Origin: Nocardioides oceani
GTDB taxonomy: Bacteria; Actinomycetota; Actinomycetes; Propionibacteriales; Nocardioidaceae
Assembly (NCBI RefSeq): GCF_030412965.1
Contig: NZ_JAUHJQ010000002.1
Coordinates: forward strand, 739,979 to 803,978
DNA: 64,000 nt
Direction of reading: 5' to 3'
The notes beneath the pieces were generated by a model. The model searched no databases. It worked only from the letters and a program-made list of their open reading frames with translations, and was not told where the DNA came from. Shown here in pieces: positions 17,185-27,167 of the stretch; position 1 is the stretch's first letter; the number at the start of each line of letters is the position of its first letter. A program made the translations under genes and the position numbers.

Positions 17185-17270
17185 CGGTCGTCCTCCTCCG
17201 CTCGGTCGGGTCGGTCCCGGCCGCCGGAGGCGATCGAAGCCGTCCGCGTCCGGCGGCGCGGGGATTCGGG

Positions 17271-17294
17271 CCTGTCCGGACGTTCCCGGACAGG
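17271..17294 (-). terminator. hairpin after DNA polymerase IV
   Basis: cctgtccgg (17271-17279) pairs perfectly with ccggacagg (17286-17294) around a 6-nt loop. It sits between the dinB stop and the next minus-strand gene, so termination of dinB is the likely role. Confidence 0.5.
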
Positions 17295-17308
17295 AGGTGC
17301 CGGCGCCC

Positions 17309-17348
17309 GGGTCGGCTCGGGTCGGCTCGGGTCGGCTCGGGTCGGCTC
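17309..17348. repeat. decamer tandem repeat abutting the dinB stop codon
   Basis: Four head-to-tail copies of GGGTCGGCTC. On the minus strand the unit nearest the gene supplies the TGA stop of dinB, where the other units read CGA. Confidence 0.85.
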
Positions 17349-18678
17349 AGGCGGGCGGGTCGTCGGGGTCCTCGCCGGGCAGCGGCGGGGGCACCCAGGC
17401 GCTGAGCGCGGGGTCGTCCTCGGCGTAGGAGCGCACCGGCCCGGCCGGGGTCTCGGCGGTCTCGAACCGGACGGTCACCACGCCTCGGCCCGAGCCCCAC
17501 ACCCAGCCACGGCCCATCTCGGCGTGGACGACGTCCATGCCAGGAGCCCAGGTGCGTCGGGAGTGGTGGGGCACCTCGACCTGCGGGAGCTCCTCCTCCG
17601 GCTCGGCCTCGCCGAACAGGTCCTCCTGGACCCAGTCGGCCAGCCCGGAGACGCCCACGCCGAGCAGCCGCACGCCGCCGGAGGTGTCGAGGTCGGCGAG
17701 CAGGGTGCGGGCGATGCGGGCGACGGTGCCGGCGCTGTCGGTCGGGGAGGGGAGCGTGGAGGAGCGGCTCAACGTGGTGAAGTCGTGCAGCCGCACCTTG
17801 ATGGTCACGGTGCGGCCCGACAGCCCGTGCTTGCGCAGCCGCGCCGCGACCTCGCCGGCCTGCCGGGTGAGCAGGCCCTCCATCAGCCGGCGGTCGGTGA
17901 GGTCGGTGTCGTAGGTGCCCTCGACGCTGACCGACTTGGCCTCGCGCTCGGCCACCACCGGCCGGTCGTCGAGGGCGCGCGCCAGGTGGTAGAGCCCCGA
18001 GCCGTGTGCCTTGCCCACCAGCCGCACCAGCTCCTCGAGGGTCACCGACTCCAGCTCGGCCACCGTCTGGATCCCGGCCCGGCGCAGGCGCTCGGCCGTC
18101 GCCGGCCCGACGCCCGGGATGACGCTGACGTGCATCGGCCGGAGCAGCTCCTGCTCGGTGCCCGGGGCGACGACGACCAGGCCGTCGGGCTTGTCGAGGT
18201 CGCTGGCCACCTTGGCGATGAACTTGCTCGTGCCGAGGCCCACCGAGGCGGTCAGCCCGCGGGTCGCCTCGGTCACCCGACCGCGCAGCTCCTCGGCGAA
18301 GGCGGTCACCGTCGGCACCTCGAGGTCGGGCAGGCCGGCCTGCTCGAGGTCGACGAACGCCTCGTCGAGCGAGAGCGGCTCGACCAGCGGGGAGACCGAG
18401 CGCAGCAGCGACATGACCGCGTGGGAGGCGTCGCGGTAGGCGTGGAAGCGGCCGCTGAGGAAGGCCGCGTGCGGGCACCGCGACCGCGCCTCGCGGGTCG
18501 ACATGGCCGACCGGACGCCGTACACGCGGGCCTCGTACGACGCCGTGGAGACCACCCCGCGTCCGCCGACGCCGCCGACGACGACCGGCTTGCCGCGCAG
18601 CGACGGCTTGTCGCGCTGCTCGACGGCGGCGAAGAACGCGTCGAGGTCGAGGTGCATGACCGAGGCCTGTGCGCGCAC
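17347..18678 (-). CDS. dinB: DNA polymerase IV (Y-family translesion polymerase)
   Basis: Error-prone polymerase that copies past damaged bases. The 443-aa product begins with the palm motif HLDLDAFFAAVEQ and has SLDEAFVDLEQ (second catalytic carboxylates), the thumb motif VIPGVGPATAERLRRAGI, a little-finger domain to about residue 345, and the beta-clamp-binding peptide QEDLF. A further 70 or so residues (GRGWVWGSGRGVVTVRFE) form a C-terminal extension seen in actinobacterial DinB. The GTG at 18678 is used; an ATG seven codons in is a possible alternative. It is divergent from the DUF4192 gene. Confidence 0.94.
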   Translation of the reverse strand: MRAQASVMHLDLDAFFAAVEQRDKPSLRGKPVVVGGVGGRGVVSTASYEARVYGVRSAMSTREARSRCPHAAFLSGRFHAYRDASHAVMSLLRSVSPLVEPLSLDEAFVDLEQAGLPDLEVPTVTAFAEELRGRVTEATRGLTASVGLGTSKFIAKVASDLDKPDGLVVVAPGTEQELLRPMHVSVIPGVGPATAERLRRAGIQTVAELESVTLEELVRLVGKAHGSGLYHLARALDDRPVVAEREAKSVSVEGTYDTDLTDRRLMEGLLTRQAGEVAARLRKHGLSGRTVTIKVRLHDFTTLSRSSTLPSPTDSAGTVARIARTLLADLDTSGGVRLLGVGVSGLADWVQEDLFGEAEPEEELPQVEVPHHSRRTWAPGMDVVHAEMGRGWVWGSGRGVVTVRFETAETPAGPVRSYAEDDPALSAWVPPPLPGEDPDDPPA

Positions 18679-18820
18679 CTCAGCGCCCCGTCCGGCCGGT
18701 CATGGCCCGGAACCTACCTCCGGCCCACCCTCCGTCCACAGGCGCGGAGCGCTGCGGCTCCCTCCACAGGCCCGGCCGGACCGTCCGGCCACGGCCGGTG
18801 CCCGCGGGGAGCGTCGGCCC

Positions 18821-19795
18821 ATGACCACATCCCACCCGGCCACCGGCCGCACTCCCTACACCGCCCGCACGCCCGAGGACCTCCTCGCCGCCGTGCCCGT
18901 CGTCCTCGGCTTCCGCCCGCGCGAGTCCATCGTGCTGCTCACGTTCGGGGCCGTCCGGCCCTTCCACGCCCGCGTCGACCTGCCGGCCACGCAGACCGAG
19001 GCGGACAGCACCGCCCAGCAGCTGCTCGAGCCGGCCCTGCGCCACGGCGTGCGCTCCGTCGCGGTGCTGGTGTTCACCGGCAACGACCGGGCCGGTGCCC
19101 GGGCCGGCCGCGCCGTTGTCCGCGCGTTCACGCGCGCGGGCATCGACGTCGTCGACGCGATCCGAGCCCACGAGGGCCGGTGGTACGTCGCCAGCGGCCC
19201 GCGCGGCGACGTACCGCTGCGCGGTGTGCCCTACGACGTCTCGGCGCACCCGTTCGCCGCGCAGGCCGTGCTCGAGGGGCGCGTCACCCACGACTCGCGC
19301 GAGGACCTCGCCGCCTCCCTCGCGCCCCGGCCGGCCGCCGTCCGCGCGGTCCTCGAGGCCGTGGTCGCGATGCCCGGCGGGGAGTCGTCACCGCAGGTCG
19401 AGGGCCGCTGGGTCGCCGCCCTGGTCGCCCGCCACGTCGAGGAGGGGACCAGCCCGACCGACGACGAGGTCGCCCGGCTCGTCGTGGGGACCCTCGACGT
19501 CCCGGTCCGGGACGCGGCCTGGGGCCTGATGGCGCGGGAGGGCGCCGACCGGCACGTCCGGTTCTGGGTCGACGTCGTCCGACGCACGCCCGACGCCTTC
19601 CTGGCCGACCCGGCGGCGCTGCTCGCGTTCGCCGCCTGGCTCTCCGGCCACGGCGCGCTGGCCTGGTGCGCGGTGGACCGCTGCGAGGACGTCGCCCGCG
19701 GCCACCGGCTCGCCGGCTACATCGCCCACGTGCTGACGCGGGCGATCCCGCCGACGGTCTGGGAGGACGTCCAGCGCGACCCGGCCGCGGGCTGA
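18821..19795 (+). CDS. DUF4192 family protein
   Basis: The 324-aa cytosolic protein shows the DUF4192 hallmarks: an N-terminal TPEDLLAAVPVVLGFRPRESIVLL block, then RVDLP, and an Ala/Leu-rich helical C-terminal half with AAWLSGHGALAWCAVDR. DUF4192 is widespread in actinobacteria and has no established function. The ATG at 18821 is supported by GGGGAG upstream and by the conserved start. It is divergent from dinB and followed by the GCS2-type ligase. Confidence 0.88.
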   Translation: MTTSHPATGRTPYTARTPEDLLAAVPVVLGFRPRESIVLLTFGAVRPFHARVDLPATQTEADSTAQQLLEPALRHGVRSVAVLVFTGNDRAGARAGRAVVRAFTRAGIDVVDAIRAHEGRWYVASGPRGDVPLRGVPYDVSAHPFAAQAVLEGRVTHDSREDLAASLAPRPAAVRAVLEAVVAMPGGESSPQVEGRWVAALVARHVEEGTSPTDDEVARLVVGTLDVPVRDAAWGLMAREGADRHVRFWVDVVRRTPDAFLADPAALLAFAAWLSGHGALAWCAVDRCEDVARGHRLAGYIAHVLTRAIPPTVWEDVQRDPAAG

Positions 19796-19893
19796 GCCGG
19801 GCCCGGAGCGGGCGGGCCGTCGAGGTGGGTACCTCTCGGACGTGTCGAGCAACGCGATGACGAGCCCGCGCGTCCGGCGGAGGGGTGGCCACC

Positions 19894-21357
19894 ATGGGTG
19901 AGGAGGTCGACGCCCAGGAGTTCTCGCGGGCCGACCGCACGCGCCACCGCGAGAAGGTCCGGCGCTGCCTGGACGTGTTCGCGCGGATGCTGCGCGACTC
20001 GCGGTTCGACACCGACGACCCGATGACGGGCATCGAGGTGGAGCTCAACCTGGTCGACGAGCTCGGTGACCCGGCGCTGCGCAACGCCGAGGCGCTCGAG
20101 GCGATCGCCGACCCGGACTTCCAGACCGAGCTCGGTCAGTTCAACATCGAGATCAACGTGCCGCCCGCGCGCCTGCGCGAGGGCGGGCTGACCACCTTCG
20201 AGCAGAACCTGCGGCGCAGCCTCAACGACGCCGAGTCCAAGTCGGCGGCCGTCGGGGCGCACCTCGTGATGATCGGGATCCTCCCGACGCTCACCGGTGA
20301 GCACATGAACCCCGACAGCCTCAGCCCGAACCCGCGCTACAAGCTGTTGAGCGAGCAGATCCTGGCCGCCCGCGGCGAGGACATCTCCATCTCCATCGAC
20401 GGCCCGGAGCGGCTGCTCACCACCACCGACTCGATCGTCCCCGAGGCGGCGTGCACCAGCACCCAGTTCCACGTGCAGACCTCACCGGCGCAGTTCGCGT
20501 CGTACTGGAACGCCTCGCAGGCGATCTCGGCGGTGCAGCTCGCGGTCGGTGCGAACTCGCCGTACCTGCTCGGTCGGGAGCTGTGGCGCGAGACCCGGAT
20601 CCCGCTCTTCGAGCAGGCGACCGACACCCGCAGCGAGGAGCTCAAGGCGCAGGGCGTGCGCCCGCGGGTCTGGTTCGGCGAGCGGTGGGTGACCTCGGTC
20701 TTCGACCTCTTCGAGGAGAACGTCCGCTACTTCCCGGCGCTGCTGCCGATCACCGACGACGAGGACCCGCTGGCCGTGCTCGAGGGCGGCGGCACCCCGA
20801 ACCTCGCCGAGCTCCGGCTGCACAACGGCACGATCTACCGCTGGAACCGGCCCGTCTACGACATCGCCGGCGGCGTCCCGCACCTGAGGGTGGAGAACCG
20901 CGTGCTGGCCGCCGGTCCGACGGTCGCGGACACGGCGGCGAACGCCGCGTTCTACTTCGGCCTGGTCCGCCACCTCGCGGAGAGCGAGCGGCCGCTGTGG
21001 TCGCAGATGTCGTTCAGCGCGGCCGAGGAGAACTTCCACGTCGCCGCCCAGCAGGGCATCGACGCGCACGTCTACTGGCCCGGCGTCGGGCAGGTCCGCG
21101 CGACCGAGCTGGTGCTGCGCCGGCTGCTGCCGATGGCGCGTGCCGGGCTCGACGCGTGGGGCGTCGACAGCGCCGAGTCGGACCGGCTGCTCGGCATCAT
21201 CGAGGGGCGCTGCTCGACCGGGGTCAACGGCGCGGAGTGGTTCGCGGGCCGGATGCACGAGCGGTCGGCGGAGGACCGGTACGACGCGCTGCGCGCGACG
21301 CTGCTGGAGTACCGCGAGCGGATGCACACCAACGAGCCGGTGCACACCTGGGGCTGA
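19894..21357 (+). CDS. glutamate-cysteine ligase family 2 (GCS2) protein
   Basis: Carboxylate-amine ligase-type enzyme, 487 aa. It has the ATP/Mg and glutamate-binding signature TGIEVELNLVD near residue 50, FNIEINVPPARLREGG, and a later TSTQFHVQTSP block. The family covers YbdK-type ligases and actinobacterial relatives, so true gamma-glutamylcysteine synthesis is not certain; many actinobacteria make mycothiol instead of glutathione. The ATG at 19894 is preferred to the GTG at 19885 because GGCGGAGGGG ends about 9 nt before it. A 13-bp tandem repeat spans the stop codon. Confidence 0.82.
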   Translation: MGEEVDAQEFSRADRTRHREKVRRCLDVFARMLRDSRFDTDDPMTGIEVELNLVDELGDPALRNAEALEAIADPDFQTELGQFNIEINVPPARLREGGLTTFEQNLRRSLNDAESKSAAVGAHLVMIGILPTLTGEHMNPDSLSPNPRYKLLSEQILAARGEDISISIDGPERLLTTTDSIVPEAACTSTQFHVQTSPAQFASYWNASQAISAVQLAVGANSPYLLGRELWRETRIPLFEQATDTRSEELKAQGVRPRVWFGERWVTSVFDLFEENVRYFPALLPITDDEDPLAVLEGGGTPNLAELRLHNGTIYRWNRPVYDIAGGVPHLRVENRVLAAGPTVADTAANAAFYFGLVRHLAESERPLWSQMSFSAAEENFHVAAQQGIDAHVYWPGVGQVRATELVLRRLLPMARAGLDAWGVDSAESDRLLGIIEGRCSTGVNGAEWFAGRMHERSAEDRYDALRATLLEYRERMHTNEPVHTWG

Positions 21358-21388
21358 TCTCGGGGACTGATCTCGGGGGCTGACCTCG
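21350..21388. repeat. 13-bp tandem triplication across a stop codon
   Basis: Three adjacent units (21350-21362, 21363-21375, 21376-21388) of GGGGCTGATCTCG type, differing by one base each. The TGA stop of the GCS2 gene lies in the first unit. Confidence 0.85.
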
Positions 21389-21397
21389 GGGGCGGGG

Positions 21398-21847
21398 TCA
21401 GCGCTCGCGCAGGCGCTGCCAGGTACGTCCGGCGCCCGAGCGGGGGTCCCACCAGCCCCGGCGGTTGACGACGACCATGACCAGCACCGCGTCGGCCTCG
21501 GCGTACGCCGTCCGCGCCGCGGCCAGCCAGGCCGCGTCGACGTCCTGGAGCTCCAGGGGACCGGTGCGGGTCAGCCACACCAACGGCTCGCTGCCGAGCG
21601 CACGTCGGGTCGCGGCCCGCATCGCCGCGACCGCGTCCGCCCGCAGAGCGTGGTCCAGGCGGTCCTCGGGGCGGACCGCCAGCACCCGCTCGGCCCCGCC
21701 GGGCACGCCCACGTGGACGAGCGGGAGGTGCACCCGGCGCCGCTCGCCGCGGGCGTGCTCCAGCACCGCACGGCGCAGCAGCCGGCCCAGCTCGGCCGGG
21801 ACGGCCACCGGCACGCCGGCCTCGGGGGACGGGGGAGCGCTCTGCAC
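21398..21847 (-). CDS. hypothetical protein, 149 aa
   Basis: I do not recognise this family. The GTG at 21847 gives a soluble protein with VPVAVPAELGRLLRRAVLE near the start, a central VLAVRPEDRLDHALRADAV, and the C-terminal AYAEADAVLVMVVVNRRGWWDP block. Its alternating helix/strand pattern could be a small alpha/beta fold. A longer reading to 22150 would cross the divergent universal stress gene and is rejected. It converges on the GCS2 gene and is divergent from usp. Confidence 0.6.
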   Translation of the reverse strand: MQSAPPSPEAGVPVAVPAELGRLLRRAVLEHARGERRRVHLPLVHVGVPGGAERVLAVRPEDRLDHALRADAVAAMRAATRRALGSEPLVWLTRTGPLELQDVDAAWLAAARTAYAEADAVLVMVVVNRRGWWDPRSGAGRTWQRLRER

Positions 21848-21915
21848 CCGACCAGCGTCCCCCGCGACCGCCTCGCTCCGCTCACGCTCTCCACAGGCGC
21901 TCACCGCGCATGGGC

Positions 21916-21921
21916 TACCGT
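21916..21921 (+). promoter_or_regulatory. -10 element of the usp gene, probably leaderless
   Basis: TACCGT ends 7 nt before the usp ATG, so the transcript would start at the start codon. Confidence 0.45.
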
Positions 21922-21928
21922 GCCGCGC

Positions 21929-22333
21929 ATGGGAACCGTGGTGGTCGGCTACGTGCCGAAGCTGGAGGGCGAGGCGGCCCTGGCGACGGCGATCGACGAG
22001 GCCAGGCTGCGAGGGGCGAAGCTGGTCGTGGTCAACTCCCACCGCGGTGGCCCGGACCTCGACCGGGAGGCCGCCGAGGCCGCCGAGGCCGAGCTCGCCG
22101 TCGTGCAGTCGCGCCTCGAGGGCGCCGGGGTGGAGCACGAGGTGCGACACCTCATCCGCGGGTTCGAGCCCGCCGAGGACCTGATCAGCATCGCGGACGC
22201 CAACGACGCCGAGCTGATCGTCATCGGCCTGCGCCGCCGCTCACCGGTCGGCAAGCTCATCCTCGGCAGCAACGCGCAGCGGATCCTGCTCGACGCCAAG
22301 TGCCCCGTCCTCGCGGTGAAGTCCGGCGAGTGA
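21929..22333 (+). CDS. universal stress protein (UspA family)
   Basis: Single-domain universal stress protein of 134 aa. It starts MGTVVVGYVP and ends with the ATP-binding signature G-2x-G-9x-G-S/N seen as GLRRRSPVGKLILGSNAQRI, followed by CPVLAVK. This marks an ATP-binding Usp rather than the UspA type that lacks ATP. It heads a plus-strand group of usp, cupin, a hypothetical gene and an HhH-GPD gene, with gaps of 1, 8 and 22 bp. Confidence 0.93.
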   Translation: MGTVVVGYVPKLEGEAALATAIDEARLRGAKLVVVNSHRGGPDLDREAAEAAEAELAVVQSRLEGAGVEHEVRHLIRGFEPAEDLISIADANDAELIVIGLRRRSPVGKLILGSNAQRILLDAKCPVLAVKSGE

Positions 22334-22334
22334 C

Positions 22335-22679
22335 GTGCACGCCGCGTCGCTGACCTCGCTGGTCGAGGAGCACCTCGAGCGGGCGCGGAGCGCCGAGGCC
22401 GGTCGCAGCGCCCACACGACGTACGGCGGTCAGGAGCACCGCCTGCGCCAGACGCTCATCGCGTTCGTCGCCGGGCGGACCCTGGGCGAGCACGAGTCCC
22501 CGGGCGAGGCGACGCTGCAGGTCCTGCGCGGCTCGGTGCGGCTCCACGCAGGCGCCGACACCTGGAACGGTGCCGAGGGTGACCTGCTGGTCCTCCCGCT
22601 CGAGCGCCACGACCTGGAGGCGGTCACCGACGCGGCCGTCCTCCTCACGGTCGTCACCGGCACCCGGCCGCCCGTCTGA
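22335..22679 (+). CDS. cupin domain protein
   Basis: Small 114-aa single-cupin barrel. The conserved segments are QTLIAFVAGRTLGEHESPGEA (first cupin motif with His/Glu) and EGDLLVLPLERHDLEAV (second motif with His). This could be a metal-binding enzyme or a ligand-sensing protein. The GTG at 22335 lies 1 nt after the usp stop, implying coupled translation with usp. Confidence 0.8.
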   Translation: MHAASLTSLVEEHLERARSAEAGRSAHTTYGGQEHRLRQTLIAFVAGRTLGEHESPGEATLQVLRGSVRLHAGADTWNGAEGDLLVLPLERHDLEAVTDAAVLLTVVTGTRPPV

Positions 22680-22687
22680 GCACCTCC

Positions 22688-23098
22688 GTGGCGGGCCGCG
22701 ACGAGGAGTCGCTGTCGCCGGTCCTCGGCGACCCCTCCGGACCGCACTGGTCGGCGCACCCGCCCGAGGCCTGGTCGCCCGACGACGGGGAGCCGGACCA
22801 CACCGTCCACGGCGACGAGCTGCGGTTCTTCTGGGACTACGGCGTGCAGGTGCCGTTGTGGGACGACCACGGCCTGCTCGACGACGACCCCGCGTGGTTG
22901 CGCGAGGCCCTCGGGCTGGGCGACGCGCTGGTCGCCGACCTGGCGGCGTGGGGGGAGCGCATGGGTCACCTCGACGCCCACCCCGAGATGCGCACCGAGG
23001 AGGCGTACGCCGGCCTCGACCGCCAGGCGCGCGCCCTCGTCGAGCGCCTGCGCGCCGAGCTCGACGCACGCTTCACCGTCACCTACGAGCCCTCGTGA
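22688..23098 (+). CDS. hypothetical acidic protein, 136 aa
   Basis: I do not recognise this family. It is rich in Asp/Glu and aromatic residues in its first half (FFWDYGVQVPLWDD) and helical in its second half (ALVERLRAELDARF). No signal peptide or membrane span is seen. The GTG at 22688 follows the cupin stop by 8 nt, so it is probably in the same transcript. Confidence 0.65.
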   Translation: MAGRDEESLSPVLGDPSGPHWSAHPPEAWSPDDGEPDHTVHGDELRFFWDYGVQVPLWDDHGLLDDDPAWLREALGLGDALVADLAAWGERMGHLDAHPEMRTEEAYAGLDRQARALVERLRAELDARFTVTYEPS

Positions 23099-23120
23099 GC
23101 GGCTCGGGCAGGATGACGCC

Positions 23121-23702
23121 ATGTCCAGCACGCCTGCCATCCACATCACCGGTGACGAGACCGCCGACCGCGTCCTCGCCGAGGACCCCTTCGCGCTGCT
23201 CGTCGGGATGATGCTCGACCAGCAGTACCCCATGGAGCACGCGTTCCGCGGCCCCGCCAAGGTCCTCGAGCGCTTCGGCACCCTCGACCCGGCCCGGATC
23301 GCGGCCGCGGACCCCGAGGAGTTCGCCTCCGGGTGCGCGACGCCGCCGGCGATCCACCGCTTCCCGGGCTCGATGGCCGCGCGGCTGCAGGAGCTCGCGG
23401 CGCTGGTCCAGGAGCGGTACGACGGCGCCGCCGAGCGGCTGTGGACCGAGGCGACCACGGGCAAGGACCTGCTCAAGCGCGTCCAGGACCTGCCGGGCTT
23501 CGGCAAGCAGAAGGCGCAGATCTTCGTGGCGCTGCTGGCCAAGCAGCTGGACGTGCGCCCCGACGGCTGGGAGCAGGCGGTCGGCGACTACGCGCTCGAG
23601 GGCTACCGCTCCGTGGCCGACGTGGTCGACGGTGACTCGCTGCAGAAGGTGCGCGACTTCAAGAAGGAGAAGAAGGCCGCCGCCAAGGCGGCGCGCGCCT
23701 GA
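23121..23702 (+). CDS. HhH-GPD-type base-excision DNA repair protein
   Basis: The 193-aa protein has the helix-hairpin-helix glycosylase fold: MMLDQQYPMEHAFRGP in the first helices and the hairpin KRVQDLPGFGKQKAQIF at about residues 115-131, followed by a Lys/Ala-rich basic C terminus (FKKEKKAAAKAARA) likely to contact DNA. No iron-sulphur cysteine cluster is present. It resembles the actinobacterial HhH-GPD family whose lesion is not established. It converges on the next gene with 2 bp between stops. Confidence 0.85.
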   Translation: MSSTPAIHITGDETADRVLAEDPFALLVGMMLDQQYPMEHAFRGPAKVLERFGTLDPARIAAADPEEFASGCATPPAIHRFPGSMAARLQELAALVQERYDGAAERLWTEATTGKDLLKRVQDLPGFGKQKAQIFVALLAKQLDVRPDGWEQAVGDYALEGYRSVADVVDGDSLQKVRDFKKEKKAAAKAARA

Positions 23703-23704
23703 GC

Positions 23705-24376
23705 TCAACGGCTCCCGGCGGCCAGCCGTCCTGAGGGGAAGACCGGCGGCACGGGGATCTTGCGATTGATCTCCTCGACCTCCGCCAAGGTGCGCTGCCC
23801 GACTCGGAGCAGCTCGCGCTGCACCTGCTCGGACCGGCGCAGCGTGGCCAGGGTCGAGCGGGCGACCTGGAGCGCCTCCGCGCCGTCGGCCAGGGTCTGA
23901 CGAGCGAGGCCCAGGGTGGTGCGGGCCAGCTTCACGCCGGCCTGGACTCCGGCCACGACCGAGTCGAGGTCACCGCGGAGGTCCTGCAGCGGCCCGAGCG
24001 CGGTGATCACCTGCTGGACGGTGCGGAGCACCTCGTCGGTACGCCGCTCGATGGAGTCGGTCGACTGCGCCGTGCTCCCGGCGATCTCCTGGGAGGTCCG
24101 TGCGACGTCGAGCCCCTCACGCTGCACCTGCAGCGACTGGCGGGTGGTCCGCAGCTGGCGGGTCAGCTCGGCCAGCGTGTGCCGCGAGACGCCCAGGGTG
24201 CGGTGCACCCCGACATCGGTCGAGGCGAGGTCGCGGCTGACCTCGCCGATGTCCTCGCGGGCACCGCGGGCGGGCCCGAAGACCAGCGCCGCCGTGGCGA
24301 GCAGGGACAGGACGAGGGCGACGACGAGGACGACGCGCTGACGCCGGGAGAGCTGCGGGGTGACCAGGTCGGCCAT
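23705..24376 (-). CDS. membrane-anchored coiled-coil protein, 223 aa
   Basis: One membrane span near the N terminus (RVVLVVALVLSLLATAALVF) is followed by about 180 residues of almost continuous heptad-like helix rich in Leu, Arg, Gln and Thr, then a Pro-containing tail. The layout recalls the helical stalk of chemoreceptors but without signalling motifs, so a structural or envelope-spanning role is possible. The ATG at 24376 has GGAGGA upstream. Function unknown. Confidence 0.8.
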   Translation of the reverse strand: MADLVTPQLSRRQRVVLVVALVLSLLATAALVFGPARGAREDIGEVSRDLASTDVGVHRTLGVSRHTLAELTRQLRTTRQSLQVQREGLDVARTSQEIAGSTAQSTDSIERRTDEVLRTVQQVITALGPLQDLRGDLDSVVAGVQAGVKLARTTLGLARQTLADGAEALQVARSTLATLRRSEQVQRELLRVGQRTLAEVEEINRKIPVPPVFPSGRLAAGSR

Positions 24377-24785
24377 GGGGTCCTCCGGGGACGGCCGCTG
24401 GAGGGCGGCGCTGTCGGCGGGAGCGGCACGCCGAGGCGGGCCGTGATCGGTCGGGTCGGTGGCGGTCGCGACGTTGCGACCCCGGCCAGCCCCTGCCCTC
24501 GACCGCGGTCGCCGAAGCGCCATCAGGGCTTGATGTGCGTCACTCGGCACGGGTCGCTCCGGTGCGGTCGACGGCCCGGACGTCCGCGGTGTCGCGTCCT
24601 CGTCACCCGCCGGACACCCGCCGTTCTGGACCAGTACGCCTCCGTGCGCTGCCGAATCGCCTCCTGATGCCGTGCCCTCACCGGGCCCGTGGCAGAATGA
24701 GATCGCGGCTCTTGACGTGTGCGGGCTCTGCTGCGCCCGAGAGTCGCCCCGCCGTTGCTCCACAGTCAGTTGACGAGAGGTGTTC
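24377..24785. other. leader region of the principal sigma factor gene
   Basis: No gene is supported in these 409 bases. A perfect 6-bp dyad ggtcgc-N6-gcgacc lies at 24464-24481. TTGACG (24712-24717) and GAGAGG (24774-24779, ribosome site) are the only recognisable expression signals. No convincing -10 partner was found. Confidence 0.45.
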
Positions 24786-26234
<1,449 letters not shown>

Positions 26235-26250
26235 GCGGCCCCGGCCGCGC

Positions 26251-26292
26251 ACGAGAGCCCCGCACCTCCCGCCGGAGGTGCGGGGCTCTCGT
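26251..26292. terminator. strong bidirectional terminator between sigA and an EamA gene
   Basis: A perfect 19-bp stem (26251-26269 with 26274-26292) closes a CGCC tetraloop between two convergent stop codons, so it can serve both genes. It is the longest perfect stem seen in the window. Confidence 0.88.
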
Positions 26293-26312
26293 CGTTCGTG
26301 CCGGTGGTCGGG

Positions 26313-27167
26313 TCAGCCCGCGGCGACCAGGACCACCGCGCCGGCGCAGAGCGCGAGCCCGACCGCCTGGCTGCGGTGGACCGGCTCGCGCAGCAGCACG
26401 GCCGCCAGCACGACGGTGACGGCGGGGTAGAGCGACGTCAGGACGGCCGCGACGGTCAGGTAGCCCTCGCGGGTGGCGAGCATGAAGCAGCCGGTGGCGG
26501 TCGCGCCGAGCAGGCCACTGACCAGGCCGAGGGCGGCGCCCCGCTGGCGGGGCACCCAGGGGGCGTGGGCCGCGACGGCGACCGCGACGACGGCCGCGCC
26601 GGCGACGAGCTGGTTCACCGCGAGGGGCAGCAGGCCGGCCTCCTCGGGGATCTCGGCGAGGGCGGCGAAGAGGGTGCCGAAGCCGAGGCCGGCGAGCAGG
26701 CCGTCGACCACCCCTGCCGTACGCCGCGGCGCGAGGCCGTCGTCCGGCTGCCGGGCCCCGGCGGCGGGGTCGCGGGCGACCAGCCAGATGGCCGGCACGG
26801 CCGAGACGACACCGAGCCAGACCAGGGTGCTCGGCCGCTCCCCGGACAGGACTCCCACGGCGACCGGCAGCAGCGTCGCGGCGACACCCGAGACCGGGGC
26901 GACCACGCCCATCCGCCCCGAGGAGAGGCCGCGGTAGAGGAAGGCGGTCCCGAGACCGTTGCCGAGGCCGCCGAGGACCGCCCAGGCGAGGTCGGTCGAG
27001 GTGGGGGAGCCGTCGACGACCATGGCCAGCACGAGGACGGCGGTGGCGCCGCCCACCTGTGCGGTCAGCGCGACCGCCCACGCCGAGACCCGCTGAGAGG
27101 CGAAGCCGCCGACGAAGTCACCGACGCCGTAGGCGAGCGCGGCGCCGAGCGCGAGCAGGACCCCCAT
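26313..27167 (-). CDS. EamA/DMT-family membrane transporter
   Basis: Integral membrane protein of 284 aa with about ten hydrophobic helices in two EamA repeats (MGVLLALGAALAYGVGDFVG and a second half from GVVDGLLAGLGFGTLFAAL). It ends in the usual LYPAVTVVLAAVLLREPVHR block. DMT carriers export amino acids or metabolites; the substrate cannot be read here. Its ATG overlaps the stop of the DUF456 gene by one nucleotide (TGATG), so the two are translated as a unit. Confidence 0.88.
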   Translation of the reverse strand: MGVLLALGAALAYGVGDFVGGFASQRVSAWAVALTAQVGGATAVLVLAMVVDGSPTSTDLAWAVLGGLGNGLGTAFLYRGLSSGRMGVVAPVSGVAATLLPVAVGVLSGERPSTLVWLGVVSAVPAIWLVARDPAAGARQPDDGLAPRRTAGVVDGLLAGLGFGTLFAALAEIPEEAGLLPLAVNQLVAGAAVVAVAVAAHAPWVPRQRGAALGLVSGLLGATATGCFMLATREGYLTVAAVLTSLYPAVTVVLAAVLLREPVHRSQAVGLALCAGAVVLVAAG

